This document shows, piece after piece, positions 9,880 through 18,231 of a stretch of DNA of 18,231 nucleotides; position 1 is the first letter of the stretch; every line of letters begins with the position of its first letter. Origin of the DNA: Saccoglossus kowalevskii (lineage: Eukaryota > Hemichordata > Enteropneusta > Harrimaniidae); NCBI RefSeq assembly GCF_000003605.2, contig NW_003145335.1, forward strand, positions 1 through 18,231, read 5' to 3'. A model generated the notes under the pieces. That model saw only the letters and a list, made by a program, of their open reading frames with translations. It made no database searches and was not told the DNA's origin. Made by a program: the position numbers and the translations under genes.

Positions 9880-11350
9880 CCAAGTTATTTCTCCTTGAAC
9901 AGAAACTACGGCTGTATACGTAGCCTGGTCGTTCTATGTCATACCCGTCAAAACAGACGAAAATCACAGATGAATAAAACAGAATGTTTTTTTTATACGG
10001 CAATATATATCAAGTTTGTAATACTATGTCACCATACGAAACGTACAGCATTTATTTACCATACGAAATGCACAGCATTTATTTACTCAGACTGGTTGGA
10101 AAAATGCACGTAACGCCAATGAAAACAAAATAAAAAATCATTGAAGAAATCGACAACTTGGCTTGTTCATGAGATAATAATAATAGACGTGTATTCTAAT
10201 CAGCTGAGGAAAATGCTAGTGCTGTAAAAGAAGAATTACTGCTTGTCGTCGACTCGTAGTGACACGGTTCTACGTCAATCGTACTATTAGATTATTTCTT
10301 CTCTAAAACATGAATACTTTAGTTAGTAATTACAAGAACACGTTCAGCTACAACAATAGTGTGTAATCGATCAATTTTTACCAGAATTCACTTTGATTCA
10401 CTTGAATTTCCGAAACGAAATATAAGTGAATAATATACGGTTATTATGAGTCTAATCCTCCAATTATGTTGAACTTTGTCAGACTGTGGCGATTTAATTC
10501 TGCAAATGAGTCAGTGACCAGTAACGCAGCTGTTCAAATTAAAATAAATATTTATAGTCATATTAGATATTTCAAAGATTGATTGGGTGACTGACAAGTC
10601 ATGTTACAGACAATTGAACGATTTCTTTCATAAACGTGAATTAGCTATAGCTGTATTTCAACAATGTGATGTATATGCTATGCATAAATTAAATTGCCAG
10701 AATATTGTTTATTTTTTACGTGGTGAAATTTAGTAGGAATCTAGATACATACTCCTAAACAGATGTACAGTTTAGTATAGAATAAGTGCAATTACAACAA
10801 TAGAGAGGTTTAGCCAGCACGTATTCACGTTAGGAGTTGCAGTTGGCGATTAAAAAATCCGAAAAGAAAAGTATGATAAATTATCAAAATGTTACCAAAA
10901 TTATGAAACCTTACATATGCTAAATTAGACCATCAGTATAAAATGAACACAATTTAGTCATATCTGTTGAATTCTACAATTTCTCATCACTCTACATTTG
11001 AACATTATATTTAACCTAATGTTGGTAAAGGTGAAATTTGTGAAGGTGACTGTCATTATGTGGTAAATTACGTCATTATGGATGATGTCATGATGTCATG
11101 TTTCATAATTACACAGCTACTTAGTCTGTTATTTCATCGTTATCTGAAACTGACGGATATATTGTCACAGTTGCTATATTGACAATTTTCACAAGCTTTT
11201 GTTGCAGCTACATTTCATTGTACCGCATTCTGTTGAACACTTACATCAGATTATCTCGAGCAGTGTAACTTGCGCAGAAATTGTGTCAAGTATGTCGCCA
11301 TATACGTTCCAGTCCCACTCATTGGGATCCATGCTGTTGTCATGCCATAT
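9880..11350. other. Intergenic region without recognisable genes
   Basis: AT-rich, with only short frames. It holds the 27-bp duplication at 10031 and a run of TGATGTCATGATGTCATG near 11080-11100. No coding similarity seen. Confidence 0.5.
10031..10084. repeat. 27-bp tandem duplication
   Basis: Two adjacent 27-bp units beginning ACCATACGAA and ending AGCATTTATTT, with two mismatches. It lies in the gene-free 9880-11350 interval. A short plus-strand open frame crosses it, but nothing supports that frame as a gene. Confidence 0.9.
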
Positions 11351-11358
11351 TCACTGCA

Positions 11359-12770
11359 TTACTTGTGAATAAGTCTATCGAGATGGATGATTTGCGGCTT
11401 CCTCTCATGTTTGCATAATGACACTAGCGACACTATGGACACTACCTTGAGTCCCCTTAAACAAGCATAGCATTGCCTTGTGGCCAGTGGTTTCAATAGT
11501 ACCTTGATTCGTCTATAGTGATCTTTGAACATGCAGACAAGACAGAATTGCCCTTGGTCAATTGTTAGAGGACATACTTTTGTCGAGCTTACAGATGTAG
11601 AGTCACTCAAAATCTTAATACACATTTGATTTCCCTTTGATTTTGGCAGAACGAAAACAACGATCCTTGCAGTCCTTTGCTCCATGATACAGTAATACTA
11701 GTAACAAGCATGTGTTTTTTTTCCAATATAGGTTGTTGAATTGTTTGATAAAATTAATTGTAATGGCTCATCGATGATAATTTTGCTTTTCTGTTGTATG
11801 CGGTTTGCAATCAGGTAGATGGCAGTTCTGTTCATATCATTTGAGAGAAAATCATCACTTGTCCAACAAATTTGGTTGGAAATCTGATATCTGATATATT
11901 GACTTTATTTGTAACATTTTCTGCGCTGATGTGTATTGTCCTTATCCCATCCGTCACGTATAGATTAAATGAGAAGGATGCATATGTATCAGCAATTGAT
12001 CTGTACGGGGTTCCTTCTTTCCGTCACATTTATTTAACTGTATCTTTTACAATGAAAGGATTTTGAACATTTATATTTATATCCGTGATAATATTTCTTA
12101 AAGTTGTCTATCCAGAGAAATGTTTTTCAAGCCTGTTTGCAAGTTTTACTAACTTAGCCTGTCTGTTCCTTTTCATTTGTGAATCAGTTGCCTCCTTTTG
12201 TTGTTCACTTGATATATACACCCTATTATTGAAGTTCTTCAAGGCAAAGTTGTAGTTCGAGGATATGGGAGGAGACATTATCAACAGCTCTTCAGTCATG
12301 CCAATTCCTCTAGTTATTTAAAACCAACTTTACTCTTCAAGGACCACATTAGAGTTCGCTCAATGGCCAATCAGAGCCAAGACCAACTCACTACTGATTA
12401 GTGCAACTAATGAAATCTATGCAAACATTTCATGTACATTGCAGGACATTATGCATCTAAAGTACTTCTCAGGAGATAAATATATGCAGATTTAAGTAAA
12501 TTAGCATTCCCAGCAGCAGCAAATATAGGTAAACACTCAGATATAGCATGGACGATACATTTGCCAGAACTCTGTGTGATCAGTTTTGATGATTTATCGG
12601 GCAACTTCCAACATTCGTTGATAGCTGGGCCACACTTTGCTTGTTTTTGAACTATTGGATAATTCAAATTTTAGCGCTTCAATAAAATCTGATTTTAATA
12701 ATGTGTCCAATTCAATTAGAGTATATAGTCTTTCAATTTCTTGCCTGGTCCATATTCATTGACATTGATG
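11359..12770 (-). pseudogene. Decayed relic of an uncharacterised multicopy invertebrate ORF family
   Basis: Protein-like fragments follow one another on the minus strand in several frames. A segment SSKTSKVWPSYQRMLE (about 12610-12660) is followed by LPIFAAAGNANLLKSAYIYL (near 12490). Next come LAIERTLMWSLKSK (about 12330-12372) and GMTEELL (about 12280-12300). EQQKEATDSQMKRNRQAK with LEKHFSG ends at 12108. Open stretches continue to 11359. I recognise the pattern (KTSKLW..Y, FAAAGH..Y.KSAYLYL, IEQ.LMRS.K..GGLTRGRGMTE, EQH..A..SR..RD) from large unannotated proteins repeated in many invertebrate genomes. I do not know a name or function. The order matches the family and stops and frameshifts separate the pieces, so it is a fossil. 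It lies tail-to-tail in sense opposite to the LINE next to it and may itself be part of a transposable element. Confidence 0.62.
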
Positions 12771-12859
12771 CATCCTGTATATCTTATTTCTAAGGATTCC
12801 AGCTAAATCAAGTGCATTGTCCGAAGACATGCATGATATATAACGGGCTTATACGAGTT

Positions 12860-13800
12860 ACTAGACTGATCTCAGCAGCATCTTTTAAAATATCTATATT
12901 AACCGAAGAATTTATTACGAGACAGCTACACAATCATTTTAATCACAGAGCCACGGGTTTAGATGCAATTGCGACTACTTTTTCTGAAGTTTCGGAAAAT
13001 GTAATCCCTTCCTCTTTAACTACTTTGTTCAATCACAGCATTTACCTCAGGTTTTTATCCGGACATGTGAAAGCTACCAATTTACAAATCATGGGATAGA
13101 TCGAATGTTAAAATTCATTCGAAAATCGTTTTCTTGCCAGGCTGCTCTGATTGAAGCCATATATTCAGGCAAATGTGTGATGTGTGTTTTTCTCGATCTT
13201 TTCTTTTCTCGAGGTGTTTAATTATTTGATCATTGACTATGTCATCTTATTACAAAAGCTTGAATGTTATCCATGCTCTAATGAATCAATCACACGGGTC
13301 TCATCGTATTTGAAAGAAAGATCATAGCGGGTAAATATCAAGAGTACACTTTCTTTCCCCAGGAGTTCAATTTATTTATGAATGATCTTAATCTGACTCC
13401 TGTCACCAGTTGGATATGTATGCGGATGATACGATTATTTCCATGTTTGGAAAATCTATCAATATTTCAATGTTATTTAATACTGATTTGATGCATGCGA
13501 GTATATGGTAAGAATACTGTAAAACTAGTACTGATATGCTTTTTCCATGGGTTAACAAAATAAACCCAATTTCATGTGAAGTCTCTTTTGCAATTACAGA
13601 ATTATCTAATGTTACCAGAGAAAAAATCCTTGACAAGTACTAGAACAATATGATTTTTTTTAAGTAATTGGAATTACAGATTGTTTCAAGTAGTTTCTGA
13701 TATCAAGTGCATTTTTGTTTCAAAGTCGTATGTACTGACTTCACTTTCTAATTCACCAAAACTTAATAACTTCACAGTGGGAGTATGTTGAATTATAATA
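12860..13800 (+). mobile_element. Decayed non-LTR retrotransposon (CR1/L2-like LINE) reverse transcriptase
   Basis: Reverse-transcriptase blocks appear in order but in changing frames. LTEEFITRQL...ATGLDAI is at about 12900-12970. SCQAALIEAIYSGKCVMCVF and LDL follow at about 13128-13197. LLQKLECY with SNESIT and SSYLKER is at about 13247-13320. The catalytic QLDMYADDTIIS is at 13407-13442, with YADD at 13419-13430, and NVTREKIL follows near 13605. These are typical of CR1/L2-clade LINE polymerases. There are several frameshifts and stops, and an internal deletion near 13070-13110 removes most of the expected segment between the GLD and SCQ blocks. No endonuclease, poly(A) end or target-site duplication was seen. 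It is dead and acts only as repeat sequence. The clade assignment is from memory of the family. Confidence 0.85.
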
Positions 13801-15060
13801 GTTATCTTATTGTCACAGACTGCAGTTTTACGGAATTTTATGAGCATGTACCTCTAACTCTATGTATCTATGAAACAATACATAACGCGCAGTATGTATG
13901 AGAGGTGCATGTTGGGGATATTCAACTGTATAGACAAGACAAGAGCTTGTCTCAAATACAGGTCTCATAACAGACATCTCTGGTAGAGTGTTCATCTTGG
14001 GGAGCGTTTGGCGATGATATATATCACCACAACCGACACTGTACAAGAAAAGTAACAACAGTATGATATATACAGTTCATTGTAGTAATTATAGATAACC
14101 GTAGGAATAGTTTTAAAATGAAAAACCATTGTTGCTGTACTCCATAGTAGTTGTACTACTATAGGGTGGGGTATATATTGTATTTGTTTTGGGAAAATGT
14201 GTATTTGTGTTAATTTGGCAGTGAATTTGGTGATGCACATCCATTGTGTCAGTGAAGTGCTAGTTAGAATCAAGGTGCCGGATATTCACCCAATAGTGTA
14301 AATCAGAGTAGTCTTCTCTGCTTTCCAAACACGCGGTATTAGGCTTAGGGGAAAGCTTACATGTGTACTTGGAATTATCAGCTAAGACAAAAGACATTAG
14401 ATATGATAGCAGTGACTTCAATGACACCCGGAACAAAAATGACGCCTGGCTCGGACCCATGGCTGTAGACTGACGTGGTGTACGTAATAACTCTCAGCAC
14501 AATAACGCTAAGATAAACAACTGAAAACTGAGAACAACCGATAATATGATTGCTCATAAGGATCGATAAAAATCCGCCCTAAATAGGTAATTTTCCGTTC
14601 AACTGCGTGATCTCGCTTATTGCGTGTTCGAAACGAACCGAGCGTCTGCAGCAAAAATCGAAAAATTTAATTTTGAACCAGTTTCTTTTTTCCGTACCTC
14701 AAAGTCGAAAGGCCGATTTTTGACAGGGAAATGTTACATTTAGATTTCTTTACTTCATCGAAATTCACCATCATCAAATTTATACAGCACATTATTAAGC
14801 GTGGAAATACCCCCAGTATCCATTGTCGAATCTGGCGCCAGGTTTGACGCGATTTCTACGACGCTATGGCCTTTGTTTATCCTGGTTTGACGTTCGATTT
14901 CAAGTATAACGCTGGATCTCGCAGAGAGCGAGGAATGGTCTATAAGGTAAAATTGCGGAACATGAATATCTTCTCTCTCAAGCACACAAATAAACGAAAA
15001 GGTAATAAAAATATGCAAATACACACATGTACACAAATAAATATTCACAGGGCGTCATAC
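13800..15060. other. Intergenic region upstream-facing side of copy C 3' end; no gene recognised
   Basis: Open frames on the minus strand at 13992-14460 and 14755-15048 are not similar to anything I know. A GC-richer patch at about 14560-14960 stands out from the flanks and could be part of an unrecognised exon or repeat. No splice structure could be supported. Confidence 0.4.
14144..14162. repeat. Small perfect hairpin
   Basis: ATAGTAG, loop TTGTA, CTACTAT: 7-bp arms in intergenic DNA. May be chance in AT-rich sequence. Confidence 0.4.
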
Positions 15061-15080
15061 GTCATTTGATGAATGATGAC

Positions 15081-15086
15081 TTTAAT
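15081..15086 (-). terminator. Poly(A) signal of copy C
   Basis: ATTAAA on the minus strand lies about 135 nt after the stop, in the position equivalent to that of copy B. Confidence 0.5.
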
Positions 15087-15161
15087 TATGATGTAATGTG
15101 GCGCTAATTTACATATCAATGATATTTTAAATAATTACTTATTGCCGTCTATATTTGTTAC

Positions 15162-15204
15162 TTTTTATAAACCATATGGTGTTTTTTTTATAAACCATAT
15201 GGTG
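15162..15204. repeat. 20-bp direct duplication containing a palindrome, 3' UTR of copy C
   Basis: TTTTTATAAACCATATGGTG occurs at 15162-15181 and again at 15185-15204, separated by TTT. Each unit contains the perfect palindrome ACCATATGGT. Copy B has a single diverged version near 7315-7335, so the doubling is specific to C. Confidence 0.85.
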
Positions 15205-15219
15205 GTGTGACGTCGTCTT

Positions 15220-17393
15220 CTATGGACTTGCGCAGTATCCAGCTGGAGATAAAATGTAAATTTTATAATCAGATAGACGAAATGGGGAGACACGATCTAC
15301 TATAATATCACATCATATTGTTCTGAGCAACAATAAAAAACTTTCAAAATTGTTTCCGTCTTGCCTGTTAAATAGGGAAAAAAACAGTTGAATCTGAGTG
15401 TCTATTTTGATCTGATAGTTAATCATGTTATGATAAACTTACGAACTTCACAAATGAAAGCCTTTTTATCTGTACAGCACACATCATCCATTTTGAAGGT
15501 AGGGTCATTTTTTGGTCTTTTCCTATGTATAAAAATATAATGCATGAAGCAATAAACGAACCAATACTCATAAGTTACGCGTTGCGTTTTGCCCTAATAA
15601 AGTGACTTGGTACGATTACAGAGTACGCCACGTACGTCACGAAGTGATTAGCTGAATAACACTTTATGGAAAATGTTTGAATAAAACACAGATTGCAAGC
15701 AGAATATTGAAATTAGAATCAACGTACCACAGTTGACAACAATCCTGGTCCCCATCTTTTGCATCGCAATTACCGGTATATTTGTTGTTTGGATAGGAAT
15801 ACCAGGCACTGTCAGGCACATTAACCTTCTCTCCATTCAACCATACGAATATGCCTTCATTTTCCTCGTCGTGACACCCAATCCAGTAGCCTTTCCCTTT
15901 TGGGTCGGACAATCCCGGAACATTCTTTATGAAATTTCTCACCGAGTTTCGTACACTGTTAGATTCTAAATTAGCTAAACCGGCAACAAAGCCTCTTGGA
16001 GCGAAGAGGTCCTTGCATTGTGTATCTGCGTCGTGCCACGTCAGGAAGCCTTGCCAAACCATTTTATATAAATTGTCACCAACACATAGTTCGTCTAGTA
16101 TAAATGAAAATAAAATCACGACTGTTACAAATTCACGTAATACAAATTAAAATTGCAATTATTTATCTAGGGGTTAATATTTTGAATACAATCGGTTCTA
16201 AGTCACGTCATACTATCGTACCTCATACTATGAATCTATTGAATCAGTTTATCATAAAACAATCCACAATACATGGAATTAAGCAAGTCATTAATTTAAC
16301 TGGTATCCCATGCTACTACAAACTATTAATGCAAAATGTGTACCCTGCTTACTATTTTCCAATGGCAACGGGCAACACAATCGAATCTTGTAGTTCATAC
16401 AAGGGGACACATTGTCTTCATGAAAGCATATCAAGCCATCGGGTAAATCACAGTGTACGGTCTGTCCAGTTTCGTACGATAGTGTAAACGGTTCAATCAC
16501 TGTACGACACTCAATACTGCTAGGGGTTTCGCAGAAATCATAGAAACTACGAAGATCAGGAAGGTATTCAAATTCACCAATTGCAGGGTCAACAAGGCCA
16601 CCATTTTCGTCATCCATCCACTGTGTCCAATTCCTACACTCTTCATTTTGAAAGGAATATTAAATTAAAGATATATGTTAAAACTTTTTCTCAAAGCGGA
16701 AGGATAAGAGCGAAATAAAATTTTTAGTTTAAAGTAAATCAATTTCATAAACAAGTTATTACCACAGATGATATTTTTTGACTAGATACAACAGGAAATG
16801 TCACATCAAATAATTTCACATTTATTATATATCAAGTTCTAAAGCACACTCATTGTGTACTATACAATCATACAAATATACAAAAAACGATTCTTACCAC
16901 TTTGCGTATCACCCTAATGAAAGTAAAATAACATACATGAATTTAATTAGAAATAACATACATATATTTAAAAATAAATCATATAGTGATATTAGTGATA
17001 TTTTTCAAGTCCAAGAACGCAAAACAAATGACTGACAGCAATTGGCAGAACAATCCACAATAACAAAACAAAAACAAGTGTATGTACACTATACACTAAA
17101 TCAAATAAAACTTGAAATTGATATGGACTCCATAGTAATTATAAAGTGATGTTGGACGTTTCGAAGAGTGAGCACAACCTGCGCCACTTGTGACACCCAC
17201 TGCATATCTTTTTGTGCCATAATCAAAATAACATAAAATACATTTTCTGTATAGTGTATGTGTGATTGAATAATGTAAATACCAATTACAGTTTAATAAA
17301 TTATGGTGTGACAAATTAACATTTACTTACGCTAAATGCCCATGACACGACTAAAAACAAATGTACGAACCACCTGAACTGTTTCCCATCCAT
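15220..17393 (-). CDS. Secreted WxxW-domain + C-type lectin-like protein, copy C (six exons)
   Basis: Exons are 17331-17393, 16898-16913, 16353-16640, 15728-16094, 15443-15522 and 15220-15242. Lengths of 63, 16, 288, 367, 80 and 23 nt are identical to copy B, giving 278 residues with the same phases. The signal peptide contains VHLFLVVSWAF. The microexon gives GDTQS and the WxxW domain starts ECRNWTQWMDD. The CTLD has WIGCHDEENEG, PNNKYTGNC, QDCCQLW and KAFICEV, and the tail is PGYCASP. Most differences from B are conservative substitutions, with no stop or frameshift. Two splice sites are weaker than in B: the exon 3 acceptor is AAG rather than CAG, and the exon 3 donor is AATA/GTAAGC. The donor change makes residue 123 Asn instead of Asp. 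Paired domains and a signal peptide imply an extracellular binding protein; ligand unknown. Its 3' UTR and promoter are homologous to those of B, so it arose by duplication of a whole transcription unit. Intron 1 is longer (417 against 197 nt). Confidence 0.92.
16898..16913 (-). other. 16-nt microexon of copy C
   Basis: GGTGATACGCAAAGTG lies between a CTTTCATTAG acceptor and a GTAAGA donor. It encodes GDTQS plus the first base of the Glu before the first WxxW-domain cysteine. Surrounding intron is poorly conserved against copy B while this stretch is clearly alignable, as expected for an exon. Confidence 0.87.
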
Positions 17394-17429
17394 ACTGTCG
17401 GTAAACTATCAAAATTATAGCCTGTGCTG

Positions 17430-17437
17430 TATTTATA
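17430..17437 (-). promoter_or_regulatory. TATA box of copy C
   Basis: TATAAATA on the minus strand, about 44 bp before the ATG at 17393, conserved in sequence and spacing with copy B. Confidence 0.65.
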
Positions 17438-17486
17438 TTTCTTCATCTATATCCAGTTCTGCCAGGCGATGTTAATACTTAGCCAA

Positions 17487-17494
17487 ATGCAAAT
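17487..17494 (+). promoter_or_regulatory. POU octamer in the copy C promoter
   Basis: ATGCAAAT is the classic POU-domain octamer. It lies about 50 bp beyond the TATA box, inside a 24-bp segment that copy B lacks. Function is inferred from the motif alone. Confidence 0.35.
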
Positions 17495-17885
17495 ATTAAC
17501 TACAAATTACCCATTTTGTTTACATCAAAGGAAGTCATTATGGCCATGTGTTATAATACGGATTCTTTTGCCAGCATACTTTGTACTTATTACTGATACA
17601 AGTACTTAAATAAAAATACAATATGTAACTTCATTTCACTTCAAATACCTCATTTCCCCCAGTACAATTTGCCAATTGGAAAAAGGTGTTATGCAACATA
17701 TAACAACACAGCTCATTAAACACAACCGCTATCTTTATTACATCATTATGCTTTTTCGGATAAAAAGAATCCCACGCAATACGTAACATTGTTATTTTAA
17801 GTTTCGAATCCAATTTCGATTTTATTTCATTTTTGTTATCATGCTCGAATAAATGTGCTCGAAGAAGATTACCAATTATTTACGT

Positions 17886-18231
17886 TCTTTATTTTTTAAA
17901 GCAGGCGCAGAATTTAATTTTAATTAGTAACTATATTACCAGTGAACATTTATCCACGCAAAAGTGTATAGTTTACTCTAGACATAAAGGGTATCTTATG
18001 AGAGATGCTACAATATCAGATTCATTAAACTTATTTTTGAAGTCATCATTTTATTTCCGGATTCAAGGATGGATTTGTAGTATTACTAGTACTTTTAAAG
18101 TCGTTGTCATTTCGCGTTCCGCGACGTATCGCCACACAGCTTTTATATGCGGCTTTATATCATACACGCGTTCTCGCAGACTACTGAAACAGGAATATTA
18201 AAATGATATGTGTGTAAACCACCATATCTTG
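17886..18231. other. Unrecognised sequence at the window edge
   Basis: An open frame runs through 17833-18201 on the plus strand. It begins in the duplicated upstream flank of copy C, has no domain I recognise and has no counterpart upstream of copy B, so I do not call a gene. Something may continue beyond the window. Confidence 0.4.

Larger units (their letters stand above)
15060..17885. repeat. Duplicated gene block, unit C
   Basis: Counterpart of 7200-9875 in the same orientation. Exons and the near promoter are the best conserved parts; introns carry many indels. In its upstream part, 17440-17885, no gene is seen. Confidence 0.8.

Noticed and set aside
14755-15048. 97-codon minus-strand frame in a GC-richer patch
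   Set aside because: No domain, no supported splice partner and no homologue beside copy B; left as unassigned sequence.
17833-18201. 122-codon plus-strand frame at the window end
   Set aside because: It starts in the duplicated flank, is not conserved near copy B, and resembles no protein I know.
1-18231. CRISPR arrays, operons, ribosome binding sites and other bacterial features
   Set aside because: The genes are intron-containing and eukaryotic. The short repeats present are microsatellites or small tandem duplications, not spaced arrays.

Overview
This window is animal (metazoan) nuclear DNA. It is visibly AT-rich and has short introns with GT/AG borders, TATA-type promoters, microsatellites, and decayed retroelements. 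The gene content is secreted proteins pairing a mucin-type WxxW domain with a C-type lectin-like domain (CTLD). That suggests an aquatic invertebrate, perhaps a mollusc or another lophotrochozoan. The taxon is a guess; nothing here fixes it.

The core is a tandem array of three copies of one gene, all on the minus strand. Copy C (15220-17393) and copy B (7349-9400) look intact. Both can be assembled from six exons into secreted proteins of 278 residues. The order is signal-peptide exon, 16-nt microexon, WxxW exon, CTLD exon 1, CTLD exon 2, and a 23-nt terminal exon with the stop. Intron phases are 0, 1, 1, 2, 1 in both. Each sits behind a TATA box about 45 bp before the ATG and ends at a conserved ATTAAA signal. 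Copy A (about 3319-6062) has the same five upstream exons, including a recognisable signal peptide and a 19-nt microexon. It is more divergent, and it carries a +1 frameshift in the WxxW exon and an in-frame TAA in the CTLD exon, so I call it a probable pseudogene. Its terminal exon was not found.

Copies B and C lie in a repeated block of roughly 2.7-2.8 kb (about 7200-9875 and 15060-17885) that includes promoter and 3' UTR. The roughly 5 kb between them holds two decayed repeats facing opposite ways. One is a minus-strand relic (about 11359-12770) of an uncharacterised, often multicopy invertebrate protein family. The other is a plus-strand relic (about 12860-13800) of a CR1/L2-like LINE reverse transcriptase with a readable YADD motif.

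Region by region: 1-640, nothing recognised; about 640-1197, a GC-richer block with an 11-bp minisatellite and a weak solo-LTR resemblance; 1198-3318, no gene recognised; 3319-6062, copy A; 6110-7230, intergenic; 7235-9450, copy B; 9880-11350, no gene, one 27-bp tandem duplication; 11359-13800, repeat relics; 13800-15060, no gene recognised; 15081-17440, copy C; 17440-18231, duplicated upstream flank and then unrecognised sequence. The intact copies would act outside the cell as small glycan- or matrix-binding, mucus-type proteins. This is inferred from domain families only.
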